The position numbers and the translations under genes are program-made. From Acetobacter okinawensis JCM 25146 (GTDB lineage Bacteria; Pseudomonadota; Alphaproteobacteria; Acetobacterales; Acetobacteraceae): a stretch of 64,000 nucleotides of DNA. Shown one piece after another: positions 29,536 through 41,372 of this stretch. Every line of letters starts with the position of its first letter. Position 1 is the stretch's first letter. The notes under the pieces were generated by a model. That model had not been told where the DNA came from, did no database searches, and saw nothing but the letters and a program-made list of their open reading frames with translations. Where the stretch lies: positions 1-64,000 of the forward strand of contig NZ_BAJU01000001.1 in NCBI RefSeq assembly GCF_000613865.1. Reading direction: 5' to 3'.

Positions 29536-30566
29536 TTAGGACAGGGCCTGCTTGAGTGCTGCCGTCAGTTCCTTGGAGGTGGTGTTGCCACCCAGATCCT
29601 TGGTGCGGACGCCACCATCGGTAATGACTTTTTTAATCGCAGCGTCAATCCGGTCAGCCTGCTTGTCGTGGCCAACGTGGCGCAGCATCATGACCGCAGC
29701 CAGCAGCAGAGCCAGCGGGTTGGCAATGCCTTTGCCTGCAATGTCGGGGGCAGAGCCATGAACGGCTTCAAACACGGCAGCTTTTTCGCCAATGTTTGCG
29801 CCCGGAGCCATGCCAAGCCCACCCACCAGACCAGCGGTCAGGTCGGACAGGATGTCGCCGAACAGGTTGGTGGTGACAACAACGTCAAACTGCCACGGGT
29901 TGATGACAAGCTGCATAGCGCAGGCGTCCACAATCCGTTCGTTAAAGGCGATGCGGCCTTTGTATTCTTCAGCAACCTTGCGGCCTTCTTCAAGGAACAG
30001 GCCGGTCAGCAGCTTGAGGATGTTGGCCTTATGCACGATTGTAACCGTTTTACGGTTATTCTTTACTGCATAATCAAAGGCGTATTTGACAATCCGGCGG
30101 CATTCCGCACGGGAAGTGAAGCCGGAGCTCAGAGCAATACCTTGGGGTCTTCACCCACGGGAATGTAGTGCTCCATGGCGGCGTAATAACCTTCCAGGTT
30201 CTCGCGGAAGAGAACGAGGTCAATGTCATCAAACCGGCCACCGGGGACAATGGTCTTGGTGGGGCGCAGGTTGGCAAACAGCCCGAATTCCTGCCGGAGA
30301 GTAACATTGATGGACTTGAAGCCACCACCAACAGGTGTGGTCAGCGGGCCTTTAAGGGCAAGGCCCGTACGGCGGATGCTCTCAATGGTCTGCTTGGGCA
30401 GTGGGTCGTTAACCGCATCTACACCAGCCATGCCGGCCAGTTGACGGTCCCATACAAACGGGGCCTCAACCGCGTCCAGAATTTCTATAACCGATTCAAC
30501 AATTTCAGGGCCAATGCCATCACCGGGAATAAGTGTGGCGGGAATGGTCTTGCTATGTGCTGTCAT
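29536..30566 (-). pseudogene. icd: NAD-type isocitrate dehydrogenase (frameshifted)
   Basis: A TCA-cycle decarboxylating dehydrogenase of the isocitrate/isopropylmalate family. The start ATLIPGDGIGPEIVESV is the family signature, followed by LKGPLTTPVGGGFKSINVTL with the substrate-binding Ser and Arg region NLRPTK. The frame stops at VGEDPKVLL. Restoring one G (AAGGGTATT instead of AAGGTATT, near 30140) gives EDPKGIALSSGFTSRAECRR and links to HKANILK and NLFGDILSDLTAG, then EAVHGSAPDIAGKG. The total is about 343 aa, close to NAD-dependent enzymes. I infer NAD use from length and family. It matters here because acetate oxidation runs through the TCA cycle. The start at 30566 has AAGGGAG upstream. 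Confidence 0.9.
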
Positions 30567-30664
30567 TCTGAGAAGCTCCCTTTCAACTTCGGTGCCTGTT
30601 CTGCGCTTCTTTGCGCGGTCAGGCGATTCCCATTTACGTGACCATTGGTGACAAACGTCTGCTA

Positions 30665-32428
30665 TCACGCCTTGTTGAGGGGCGCGCAGGCCGTTTGCAG
30701 CCATTTTTTTGCATCCGCGGGTAGGTGCGGGGCAATCTGTTGCAAGATTTCTGCATGGTAGCCATCCAGCAGGGCGGTATCTGCCTCGCCCAGCAGGGTG
30801 GGGTCGATCAGTCTCCGGTCAAACGGTGCCAGTGTCAGCGTTTCAAATTCCAGAAAAGGTCGGTCGGAGTCCGTGTGTGTGGGTTCACGCACCAGCACAA
30901 GGGTTTCCAGTCGGATGCCATAGGCACCGGCAGGTAAAACCCCGGTTCGTTGGACAGGACCATGCCTGCACGCAGGGCAATGGTGGATGGTGCTTTGGAA
31001 ATACGCGCAGGCCCTTCATGCACAGATAAAAAACTGCCTACTCCGTGGCCGGTGCCATGGTCAAAATCCAGCCCGGCCTGCCACAGGTCGTAGCGTGCCA
31101 GCGCATCCAGCGCATGGCCCTTGGTCTGCGGGGAAGCGCGCATGGCCAAGGCGTAGGTTGCCCTTGAGCACGCGGGTAAAGGCTGCCTTGAGTGCTGCTG
31201 GCGGTGTGCCAGGGCCAGTCCAGAGTGTGCGGGTGACATCGGTCGTGCCATCGGGGTACTGGCCGCCGCTGTCGATCAGGTACACCTCGTCGGGGTTTAT
31301 GGCGCGGTTGCTCTGCTCGGTCACGCTGTAGTGGATCACAGCGCCATTCGGCCCTGCGCCAGAAATGGCCGTAAACGAATCCTCCACATACTCAGGTGCC
31401 TCCCGTCGGAAGGCGGCCAGTTGGCGGGCGGCGTCCAGTTCGGTTGTGGTGGTGGCGTAGGTGTCCATCCAGTGCAAAAAGCGGCATAGGGCGACGCCGT
31501 CACGCAGGTGGGCGGCGCGCATGCCCTGCTGTTCAACCGCGTTTTTGCACGCTTTGGGCAGCAGGCACGGGTCGGGGGTAGGGACAACGGTTGCGCTGTG
31601 GTGGCTCAGGGCCTGCGTAAACCAGACGGCATTGCTCGCCGGGTCCACGCCCACTGTGCGCCTGCCAAGTGTTGCCAGAACCTGCTCCAGTGCCGGGGGT
31701 GCATGTATGCGCACGTCTGCGCCGAGCCACGCCAGCACATCGGCGGGAATTTTGTCGGGCTGAATAATCAGGTCAACGCTTGCATCAGCATGGAGGATGG
31801 CAAAAGCCAGCACCACGGGTGTGCAGGGAATATCCGCGCCACGGATGTTGAGCAGCCATGCAATGGAGGCGGAATCGCTCAGCACGGCTGCATCTTGCCC
31901 CAGAGTGCGCAGGTCATGGGCAATGCGGCTGCGTTTGCTGGCGGAGCTTTCCCCCGCATGGTGCAGGGGGTGAATAAATGCGGGGCCAGCGGGCAGGGCA
32001 GGGCGGTCAAACCACAGCGCATCCACCAGATTGTGCGGTGTGGGGGTGAGGCACAGCTGGCTGTGTTGCAGGTATGGCTCCAGCTCTGCGGCACTCATAA
32101 TCCGTGGGTCATAGCCGATTGTTGCGCCGGGGTGGGCGTTGGTGGCCAGCCATGTGGCGGGCGGCACCTGCCCGCCATGCACACGTTCCCAGCAGGCACC
32201 GTCCACCTGCTGGTCCATCTGGGTGATGTAGCGCCCGTCGGAAAAAACGGCTGCCTTATCCGCCAGAACAATGGCGGTGCCAGCACTGCCTGTAAAACCG
32301 CTTATCCATGCCAGTCGCTGTGCGCAGGCGGGGGTATACTCGCCCAAAAACTCATCCCCGTGCGGGATAATCACCCCATCCAGTCCATTCTGGCGCAGCA
32401 GGGTGCGAAGAGAGGTCAGTCTGTTCAT
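30665..32428 (-). pseudogene. Xaa-Pro aminopeptidase, M24 family (two frameshifts)
   Basis: Aminopeptidase P removes N-terminal residues before proline. The N-terminal domains (about 1-310) include RLAWISGFTGSAGTAIVL and FSDGRYITQMD. The pita-bread catalytic fold follows with FTAISGAGPNGAVIHY, the metal ligands in YLIDSGGQYPDGTTDVTRT, HGTGHGVGSFLSVHEGP and LSNEPGFYL. Two breaks occur. Near 31161-31163 one extra G shifts the frame after RVLK; near 30929-30931 one missing base shifts it after GFYLP. Correcting both gives a continuous 587-aa protein ending APLNKA, the usual size. All metal-binding residues are then present. The ATG at 32428 was preferred over a TTG five codons upstream. It lies upstream of the isocitrate dehydrogenase gene on the same strand. 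Confidence 0.87.
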
Positions 32429-32491
32429 GGATGAGGAGGCCAAGGTGCTACTCCGTTATTGGGGAAAAAGAGGTGCGGGCATGGCGGCACG

Positions 32492-33405
32492 TCAGGCAGA
32501 AAAAGTCCCGGCGGGGCGGCGCAGGATGAGCGTGGCCCAGTCCCCTTCGGTCAGGACCTGTTCAAGCACCAGCCCCTGCCTGCGGTGGGCAGTGAGCACC
32601 ATGCGCACCTGTGTTTGCAGCAGCCCTGCCAGAATGACCGTGCCACCGGGGGCGAGTGCCTGTGCCAGGTCCTTGGCCATAAGGCAGAGTGGGCGGGCAA
32701 GAATATTGGCAAAAACCAGATCATAGGGGGCATTTTTGCGAATGGCGGGAGTTTGCCAGCCATTGCCAAGGCGACAGGTCAATGCACGGTTCAGCCGGTT
32801 GCGCCGCGCGTTCTCGGCGGAGACACGGACAGACCAAGGCTCAATATCCACGGCCAGCACCTTCTGATGCAGCAGGGCTGCTGCGGCCATGGCCAGAATG
32901 CCGGTGCCGCAGCCAAGGTCCAGAATACGGCGGGGGTGGCGGTGGGCCACGCGCTCCAGTGCGCGCAGGCAGCCACGGGTGGAACCGTGCTCGCCCGAGC
33001 CAAAGGCAACGCCTGCATCCAGCGTTAGCACAATGCGTGTGGCTTCCTCCGCGTCGGGCAGATGGGTGCCACGGACCACAAAGCGCTTGCCAACCTTTTG
33101 TTCGGGAAAAGCCTCATACGTGCGGGCAAGCCAGCCCTCGGCCTCGGTTGCGGCCCGCTCAAGGGGGGCGGGTACGCCACTGGTCAACTCGGCCAGCATA
33201 AGGGCCAGTCCCAGTTCGTCCTCCATGTGGCCTGTGTCTTTTACCCCTTCCACGCGCCACAGTGTGCCTTCGGGGTTGGCTTCAAAAATACCAACGGTGG
33301 TGCAGACGCTGCCGATTGCGTTTTCATACGCTTCTACGGCGGCTTCGGGCACGGTAACGGAAATGGTTTCCAGGCTGGTGGCGTGGCGGCGGGTCGGATG
33401 GGCCA

Positions 33406-33406
<1 letters not shown>
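32492..33406 (-). CDS. prmA: Ribosomal protein L11 methyltransferase
   Basis: PrmA trimethylates ribosomal protein L11 using S-adenosylmethionine. The 304-aa product has the N-terminal substrate-recognition domain (about 1-105) and a Rossmann methyltransferase domain with LDAGVAFGSGEHGSTRGC, motif I ILDLGCGTGILAMAA, AVDIEP and the catalytic-loop motif FANILARPL. The start ATG overlaps the uvrD stop (TAATG at 33404-33408 on the minus strand), so it is coupled to uvrD. Confidence 0.95.
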
Positions 33407-35631
<2,225 letters not shown>

Positions 35632-35671
35632 TCCCTTATATAGTGATGTCCGCCTTAGGCCAATCGGAGCA

Positions 35672-36442
35672 ATGTTGATGGCAAAAGCAAAGCTGCCGCC
35701 AGCCCCCCCGGCAACCGCACAGGAGTGCGGGGAGGGGGGAGCTGTTTTTGCTTCCACCGGTCCTGCGGGGCACCGCAAACGCATGCGTCAGAGAGTGCTG
35801 GCCCATGGTGCGCAGGGGCTGGCTGATTACGAACTGCTGGAAATGCTGTTGTTTTACGGTGTGCCCCGACGCGATACCAAGCCGATGGCCAAAAACCTGA
35901 TAAACCAGTTCGGGTCTTTTTCCGCTGTGCTCGAATCCGGTGCTGCGCGCTTGCATTCTGCCGGGGTGCCCAAGGGGGCGGCGGCACTTTGCGCGCATGT
36001 GCCCGAGGTTGCGGCCCATCTGGTGCAGGACGGCCGGGCCGGGCGCACCTACATGGGCGACTGGGACAGCCTTGTGCGGCATTGCCATACGGTTTTACAA
36101 GCGGAGGAAGCCCCGCAGATGCGCGTGCTGCTGCTGGACAGCCGCAATACCCTGCTGGTGGATGAGTCTTTGGTATGGCCAGCACGTGTGCCCGACCCAG
36201 AGGCAGTGCGTCAGGCCGTGGCCCATGTTCTGCAACGTGCGCTGGAGGTGCAGGCCTGCGCGGTTGTTAGCGTGTATCTGGCCGGAAACGGGCAGGATGT
36301 GGGGGCAATCCTGCAAGCTGGTATGCCGTTTGTTACGGCCATGCGTCAGGCCGCCCCGCTTTTGGCTGTCAGCCTGCATGACCATCTGGTGGTTGGGCAG
36401 GCAGAGTGGGTGAGTGCACGCCAGATGGTAGCGGACTGGTGA
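35672..36442 (+). CDS. RadC-like protein with degenerate JAMM domain
   Basis: The 256-aa product has the RadC N-terminal helical region (GHRKRMRQRVLAHGAQGLAD, then YELLEMLLFYGVPRRDTKPMAK) and the middle part QMRVLLLDSRN. In RadC the C-terminal MPN/JAMM domain should show HNHPSGDP. Here the aligned stretch is VSVYLAGNGQDVG, so both metal-binding His residues are missing, while the later HDHLVVG is kept. The reading frame is continuous, so this looks like real divergence and not an indel. The stop overlaps the GTG of a second RadC gene. A structural MPN-minus partner for the next protein is possible. RadC's cellular role is itself unsettled. Confidence 0.85.
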   Translation: MLMAKAKLPPAPPATAQECGEGGAVFASTGPAGHRKRMRQRVLAHGAQGLADYELLEMLLFYGVPRRDTKPMAKNLINQFGSFSAVLESGAARLHSAGVPKGAAALCAHVPEVAAHLVQDGRAGRTYMGDWDSLVRHCHTVLQAEEAPQMRVLLLDSRNTLLVDESLVWPARVPDPEAVRQAVAHVLQRALEVQACAVVSVYLAGNGQDVGAILQAGMPFVTAMRQAAPLLAVSLHDHLVVGQAEWVSARQMVADW

Positions 36443-37162
36443 GCCGCCCCCCGACCGAGCCGGGCGTGGCCGATGCCTCCACTTTTTTTGCGGGCTCCGG
36501 GCAGACAGCGGCTCTGCGTCCCCTACAGCAGGAAGCTACCGCACCGGATAAGATGGACGACGTGCACTGTCTGGCCACGTTGCTGGAGGCCGCGCACGCC
36601 CCGCGCGCCCCCACGGCATTGGTGCAGGCGCGTGCCCTTGTCGCGGAATATGGTACGCTCTCGGCTGTGCTGCTGGCTGTTGCGCAGGGCGAAGGGAGCG
36701 TGCGCCACCTGCCGAAGGGGTGCGTGTGTTGTTGCTCCTTGTGCGGGAGAGTGCGCACCGCCTGCACCGCGCCCGCTTGCAGCGCGGCAACGTGCTTGCC
36801 GAGCGGCCAGCCCTGAACGCCTATTTGCTGGCACTGTTGGGGCGGGAAAAAACCGAGCAGATGCGCGTGCTGTTTCTGGATGGGGCAGGCAGGCTGATAG
36901 CAGATGAACTGCTGGGGCGCGGTACGGTGATCATGCCCCGGTTTACCCGCGTGAGATTGTGCGGCGCGCACTGGCCCTGCGGGCTGGGAGTTTTGTGCTT
37001 GTGCACAACCACCCAAGCGGGGACGCCATGCCCTCGGCCGAGGATATCAGCATGACAGGGCAGATTGTGGCCGCAGCCCATATTGTTGGCTTACAGGTGG
37101 CAGACCATCTGATTGTCGGCCGGGACCATGTCCTGAGCATGAAGGAGGCTGGCCTGCTGTAG
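36439..37162 (+). pseudogene. radC: Second RadC protein with intact JAMM motif (two frameshifts)
   Basis: Overlaps the preceding radC-like gene by 4 bases (GTGA), so the pair is translationally coupled. The C-terminus has an intact JAMM domain: MRVLFLDGAGRLIADELLGR, VYPREIVRRALALRA, FVLVHNHPSGDAMPSAEDIS and ADHLIVG. Two single-base breaks occur. Adding a G in the run at 36717-36720 joins SVRHLPKG to VRVLLLLVRES. Adding a G near 36928 joins GRGTV to DHAPVYPREIV. The intended protein is about 241 aa. Its N-terminal half is divergent and lacks the clear helix-hairpin-helix pattern of the first gene. Both breaks fit lost G residues as elsewhere in this window. Confidence 0.82.
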
Positions 37163-37201
37163 CTGCCTGCCTCCCGCATGTTCGGAGGGTGGTTGGTGTG
37201 C

Positions 37202-38373
37202 CTAGTCTTCGTCCGCAGCGGGTGGGGCTGCGCATTTGGTAGCCAGTGGGCCAAGGGCTGCCTGTATGCCCCATTCGCCGGGAAGTGCGCCAAGTGGGAA
37301 CAGGATGTTCACATGCCCCATCTTGCGGCCCTCGCGGGCGTCTTTTTTACCGTACAGGTGGGGAATATGGCCCGGATTGGCCAAAATGGCAGGCCACAGG
37401 GCCATGTCTTCCGGCCCGACCAGATTTTTCATCACCGCATCGGAGTGGCGGCTGGCCGGGGGCAGGGGCAGGCCCGCCACGGCACGGATGTGCATGTCAA
37501 ACTGGTCCTGCGCGCAGGCATCCATAGTCCAATGGCCTGAATTATGGGGGCGTGGGGCAACTTCGTTCACCATTAGCGAGCCATCGCGCACAAGGAACAT
37601 TTCCACCCCCATAACCCCGACCAGATCAAACTGTTCGGCAATCAGGGCGGCTAGTCTGCCAGCTTCATGGGCAATGTTCTCCGCCACAGGGGCGGGTGCG
37701 AGTGTCAGGTCCAGAATACCGTGCCAATGGTGGTTCAGAACCGTGTCAAAGCAGCGGGTTGTGCCGTCTGTACCGCGTGCGACCATCACGCTCAGTTCGC
37801 AGGCAAAATCAACCATGCCTTCGGCTACCAGCGGGTGGGGGGCAAGGGTCGCAAATGCATCCTCCAACTCCGCCTCGGAGTAAACGCGGCGCTGGCCCTT
37901 GCCATCGTACCCGTTACGGGTGGTCTTGAGAATGAGCGGAAAACCCAGTTTGCGGGCGCCTCATGCAGCGTGGCATGGTCTGTCACCGCATGCCACGGCG
38001 CCAGAGGCACACCAGCGGACGCCAGAAAGCTCTTTTCTGCCAGCCGGTCCTGACTGATACGCAGGATGTGGCCGGAGGGACGAACAGGGCAATGCCTGCT
38101 CAGCCGGTCCAGCGCATCGGCACTGATGTTCTCAAATTCGAAGGTGACAACGTCAACCGCTTTGGCAAAGTTGTCCAGTGCTGCGGGGTCATCATACGCG
38201 CCAAGAGTTACGGCGTTGCAGACCTGAGCAGCCGGGCCGTGTGCATCCTGTGTGAGAATATGTGTTTTATAGCCCAGTCGTGAGGCTGCCACGGCAGACA
38301 TGCGGCCAAGCTGCCCCCCGCCCACAATGCCAATAACAGCATTGGGGGGCAGGGCTGCGGGTGTGTGGGTCAT
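37202..38373 (-). pseudogene. purK: 5-(carboxyamino)imidazole ribonucleotide synthase (frameshifted)
   Basis: PurK makes N5-CAIR from AIR, ATP and bicarbonate in purine synthesis. The ATP-grasp protein starts with IGIVGGGQLGRMSAVAASRLGY and has FEFENISADAL. The second part carries GVMGVEMFLVRDG and NEVAPRPHNSGHWT, the ATP-grasp metal-binding region. The break is near 37957. Restoring one G (coding strand GAGGCGGCCCGC) turns HEAPANWVF into EAARKLGFPLILKTTRNG and joins both parts into about 390 aa. The start overlaps the purE stop (ATGA), so the pair is one operon. Purine synthesis needs this gene, so a sequence error is the best explanation. Confidence 0.9.
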
Positions 38374-38963
38374 TCGTTTTCTGTTACCGGAGTATCTGCA
38401 ACCGATGCGGTCTGCACCGCGCGCCATGCTTCCAGCCGTGCGGCCAGTTCGGGGTTTTGTAGGGCCATAATGGAGGTTGCCAGCAGGGCAGCGTTTTTGG
38501 CCCCGGCAGCGCCAATGGCCAGTGTGCCAACCGGCACTCCGCCGGGCATCTGCACGATTGAGAGCAGGCTATCCATGCCCTTGAGTGCGCGGGATTCCAC
38601 AGGGACGCCCAGCACAGGCAGGCGGGTCCATGCTGCACACATGCCCGGCAGATGTGCAGCACCACCAGCGCCTGCAATAATCACGCACAACCCGCGCTCT
38701 GCCGCCGTGCGGGCATAGTCAGCCAGACGGTCCGGGGTACGGTGGGCGGACACGATACGTGTTTCGTGCGGGATTCCAAATTCGTTCAGAATGGCATCGG
38801 CGTGGCGCATGGTTTCCCAGTCAGACTGGCTTCCCATGATAATGCCGACCTTGGGAGCGGCGCTGGCCGTGCTGCTGTCTGTCGTGTGGGTGGTGGTGGT
38901 CTGGGGGGCTGTTGTGTTCACAGGGGTAGGGTATCCGGTCTTGCTTGTCTGGTCCTGTTGCAA
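38370..38963 (-). CDS. purE: 5-(carboxyamino)imidazole ribonucleotide mutase
   Basis: Class I PurE converts N5-CAIR to CAIR, the step after PurK. The family motifs [27 protein letters not shown] and [17 protein letters not shown] are intact. The 197-aa length includes about 37 extra N-terminal residues rich in Thr and Ser that are not part of the core fold; a shorter start is possible but no internal ATG precedes GSQSD at the right place. It lies just upstream of purK, overlapping by 4 bases. Confidence 0.95.
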   Translation of the reverse strand: MQQDQTSKTGYPTPVNTTAPQTTTTHTTDSSTASAAPKVGIIMGSQSDWETMRHADAILNEFGIPHETRIVSAHRTPDRLADYARTAAERGLCVIIAGAGGAAHLPGMCAAWTRLPVLGVPVESRALKGMDSLLSIVQMPGGVPVGTLAIGAAGAKNAALLATSIMALQNPELAARLEAWRAVQTASVADTPVTENE

Positions 38964-38965
38964 AG

Positions 38966-39172
38966 TCAGGCAATATTGTCGGGTATCAGTTGGCTTTCAA
39001 CCCGTGTTATGCGGTCTTTGAGCAGTAATTTCCGTTTTTTGAGCCGTTGAAGGTACAACTGGTCGATAAAAGTTGTCTCGTTGGTCATCCTGTTGATGAC
39101 CGTATCCAGATCCCGATGCTCGCTTCGCAGTTCAAGAAGTTGCCCCAGTAGTGACTCGCGGTCTTGCATCAT
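38966..39172 (-). CDS. YdcH/DUF465 family small protein
   Basis: A 68-aa charged helical protein. The C-terminal pattern [20 protein letters not shown] matches the DUF465 (YdcH) family, whose function is unknown. I chose the start at MMQDRESLL; an upstream in-frame ATG would add a hydrophobic N-terminus unlike the family. It lies three bases upstream of purE, in the same direction, and could be cotranscribed with it. A second DUF465 gene lies divergently at 39402. Confidence 0.8.
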   Translation of the reverse strand: MMQDRESLLGQLLELRSEHRDLDTVINRMTNETTFIDQLYLQRLKKRKLLLKDRITRVESQLIPDNIA

Positions 39173-39401
39173 GGCGCTGGTTCTCCCTGTGTGCATCTGA
39201 CTCGTGCATTCAATCGGATGGTCTGTTGTCGCACTTATGCTGCGGTTTACCAACCATGCATTGCCAAGCCAGTATGCGCAAACAGGAAAAAGTTCCATGT
39301 GTGCAGCGCATATCGGTATTCGGTGGAATATGAAAATAGCATGAAATTTTTGGCCGTCTGTACGTTAGCGTAAAAGAGTCACTAACCGAATGGAGGCAGC
39401 C

Positions 39402-39566
39402 ATGGCGCGCCTAGCAAGGATAGAGTCCCTCAAACATCGCCATTTCCATATTGACCAGAAAATTGCTTCCGAAGGGGGTAGACCCAGACCGGACGAGCGG
39501 GTCCTGATGTGCCTGAAGCTGCAAAAGCTCAGGATCAAGGAAGAAATAGAGCGGCTGGCGGGCTAA
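39402..39566 (+). CDS. Second YdcH/DUF465 family small protein
   Basis: A 54-aa basic helical protein: MARLARIESLKHRHFHID, then a Gly/Pro turn and CLKLQKLRIKEEIERLAG. The helix-turn-helix hairpin with LK-x-KL-x-IKEEI is the DUF465 pattern. The ribosome-binding site GGAGG at 39392-39396 supports the ATG at 39402; an ATG at 39390 would place the site inside the gene. A strong terminator follows 12 bases after the stop. The gap 39173-39401 to the divergent first copy shows no other gene. Confidence 0.78.
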   Translation: MARLARIESLKHRHFHIDQKIASEGGRPRPDERVLMCLKLQKLRIKEEIERLAG

Positions 39567-39577
39567 AAACGCAACGT

Positions 39578-39617
39578 GGTTCAGCCTGCCGCATGTGCGC
39601 ACGCGGCAGGCTGAACC
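39578..39617. terminator. Bidirectional rho-independent terminator
   Basis: A perfect 15-bp stem (GGTTCAGCCTGCCGC at 39578-39592 and its complement at 39603-39617) with a 10-base loop lies between convergent genes. The plus strand has ATTTTATT after it and the minus strand has a run of five T, so it can serve both. Confidence 0.88.
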
Positions 39618-39626
39618 GGCAGGATT

Positions 39627-40217
39627 TTATTCAGCAGAAAAATCAATATCACCCGTGTCCAGTGCCGGAACCGGGATTTCCGCCCCTTCACGCTCAAGGC
39701 GTGCATTGGCATCGGCTACGGCTGCGTTCAGGTCGGTCTGGCTACACAGGCCAACGGTCACCGGATCACGCGGCTTGATGTTGGGCGTATTCCAGTGTTG
39801 CTTGTCACGCACCTTGGCAATGGTGTCCTTGGTGGTGCCCAGCAGTTTAACAATCTGTTGCTCGCTCAACTGCGGGTAGTTGCGCAGCAGGAAGGCAATG
39901 CCGTCCGGACGGTCATGGCGTTTGGCAACCGGCGTATAGCGCGCTCCCTTGGAGCGGCGACGTACGGGGTTGTTGGTGGCCAGAATTTTCAGCCGTGCGG
40001 TGGGCGTGGCCTCACAACGGCGAATTTCTTCAATGGCAAGCTGGTGGTTGGCAACGGGGTCGTACCCGACAATGCCCTGAGCGACCTCACCATCGGCAAT
40101 GGCCTGCACTTCCAATGGGTGCATCCCGCAAAAAGCGGCAATCTGTTCAAAGCTGAGCGCGGTCTTTTCGATCAGCCACACAGCGGTTGCTTTTGGCATC
40201 AAGGGTAAGGTCGTCAT
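39627..40217 (-). CDS. trcR: DUF1013 family protein, TrcR-like cell-cycle regulator
   Basis: A 196-aa cytoplasmic protein. It starts MTTLPLMPKATAVWLIEKTA and contains LSFEQIAAFCGMHPLEVQAI, a helix-turn-helix-like segment, followed by GIVGYDPVANHQL. A second such segment is LSEQQIVKLLGTTKDTIAKV before RDKQHW. This is the DUF1013 family, conserved in Alphaproteobacteria and named in databases as the cell-cycle transcriptional regulator TrcR. I selected the ATG at 40217; a longer in-frame version adds 11 residues without a clear ribosome-binding site. Confidence 0.85.
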   Translation of the reverse strand: MTTLPLMPKATAVWLIEKTALSFEQIAAFCGMHPLEVQAIADGEVAQGIVGYDPVANHQLAIEEIRRCEATPTARLKILATNNPVRRRSKGARYTPVAKRHDRPDGIAFLLRNYPQLSEQQIVKLLGTTKDTIAKVRDKQHWNTPNIKPRDPVTVGLCSQTDLNAAVADANARLEREGAEIPVPALDTGDIDFSAE

Positions 40218-40371
40218 TTGGCTTCTATCCTGTCGTCGGGCGGCGCTCACGCAGGCACCGGTAAAATTGACGGCCTGGAACCTCTTCCGAAGCCTGCGTG
40301 CCTGCCGACGCGCATCTATGCCCCCGATATGGAGGGAGCAGCCCGCTCAGGTCAAGCCGCAAAAACACAAC

Positions 40372-40405
40372 AAAAGGGGGAGAAAGCTGAGTTCCTCCCC
40401 CTTAT
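40372..40405 (-). terminator. Rho-independent terminator of hsp20
   Basis: AAGGGGGAG at 40374-40382 pairs with CTCCCCCTT at 40395-40403. On the minus strand the stem is followed by TTGTTGTGTTTTT. It lies about 20 bases after the hsp20 stop. The rest of the gap up to 40217 shows nothing convincing. Confidence 0.7.
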
Positions 40406-40423
40406 TGGGTTTATACGGCGGGT

Positions 40424-40968
40424 TCAGGCCGCATTTGGCACGTGCTGGTTGCGCGTGGTGTCGGCCGTTACAACTGTCGGGTTAGGGGTAAAGGGCGCGC
40501 CAGTTAGCCCGGGCTGTCCGGCGGATGGGCTCGTGGGCTGGCCCGTGTTCTGCCCTGCATTGACCGGAATACGCCGTGGTTTGAGTGCCTCGGGCACAAT
40601 CTGGCGCACACTAATGCGGAGCAGGCCGTTGTTCATGTCTGCCCCCGTGACTTCCACGTGGTCAGCCAGTGCAAAGCGGCGCTCAAAGGCGCGGCGGGCT
40701 ATGCCGCGATGCAGCACTTCGCCCTCGTCCTGCGGGGCGCTTACACGACCGGACACAACAAGTGTTCCGTCCTGAACCAGCAGTTCAATATCTTCCGGTG
40801 CAAAACCCGCGACTGCCATGGTCAGGGCGTAGCTGTCGTTCCCGGTCTTGGCAATGTCGTAGGGGGGTAGCTGGGTGTGCCGGTGTTGCGGGCTGCGGTG
40901 TCCATAACCTGTGCCAGACGGTCAAAGCCGATGGCGGTACGGAACAGGGGCGCAAAATCGTAAGTCAT
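40424..40968 (-). pseudogene. Hsp20/alpha-crystallin small heat-shock protein (frameshifted)
   Basis: An IbpA-like holdase chaperone. It starts [20 protein letters not shown] with GAGG upstream, as in alphaproteobacterial Hsp20. The alpha-crystallin domain follows: MAVAGFAPEDIELLVQDGTL, RGIARRAFERRFALADHVEV and GLLRISVRQIVPE. A Pro/Thr/Gly-rich tail of about 45 residues ends the protein. The frame breaks in the run of six G at 40862-40867 (plus strand). Seven would give PSYPPYDIAKTGNDSYALTM and a continuous protein of about 181 aa; as read, translation from the true start ends early. Loss of one base from this homopolymer is the likely cause. Confidence 0.86.
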
Positions 40969-41086
40969 GTGGAACCTCCTCGTTCAGCAAGGTTCTGCCG
41001 CTGAGCAGGTCCCATAAAGGCGGCCTGCCGGGGCAGTTCTGTCTGGCCGACCCAATGGGGCGTCAACCATGCTCCAAACGTGGAAA

Positions 41087-41116
41087 GCCCCGCCTCCTTT
41101 TTCAAGAGGGCGGGGC
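41087..41116 (-). terminator. Candidate terminator of rpmE
   Basis: GCCCCGCCTC at 41087-41096 pairs with GAGGGCGGGGC at 41106-41116, with a one-base bulge and a 9-base loop. On the minus strand it is followed by TTTCC. Its position inside the apparent read-through of rpmE argues that the real gene ends before it. Confidence 0.6.
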
Positions 41117-41142
41117 CACAGACACACGACAGGACTGAAAAA

Positions 41143-41372
41143 TCAGCCTTGGAACGGGTGCCAATACCTGCAAAGCGCTTGTTGAACTTGGCAACCTGGC
41201 CCCCGGTATCCATGATGCGCTGAACGCCGGTCCACGCCGGATGGGACTTGGTGTCAATGTCCAGACGGATGGTGTCACCAGCTTTGCCGTAGCAGGAGCG
41301 GGTGGTGTATTCCGTGCCGTCGGTCATGATGACGGTGATTTCGTGGTATTCGGGGTGAATGCCGGACTTCAT
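41143..41372 (-). CDS. rpmE: 50S ribosomal protein L31 (3' end probably frameshifted)
   Basis: The start [19 protein letters not shown] and the body [48 protein letters not shown] are clearly L31. L31 is normally about 75 aa, but here the frame runs on to 40965 and would give 135 aa, through a terminator hairpin. If the GGG at 41156-41158 (plus strand) had one more G, the end would read AGIGTPFQG followed by a stop at 41143, giving 76 aa. I take this as the intended end. The inference is weaker than for the other frameshifts because the L31 tail is variable. Only one Cys is present, so this is the zinc-independent type. Confidence 0.8.
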
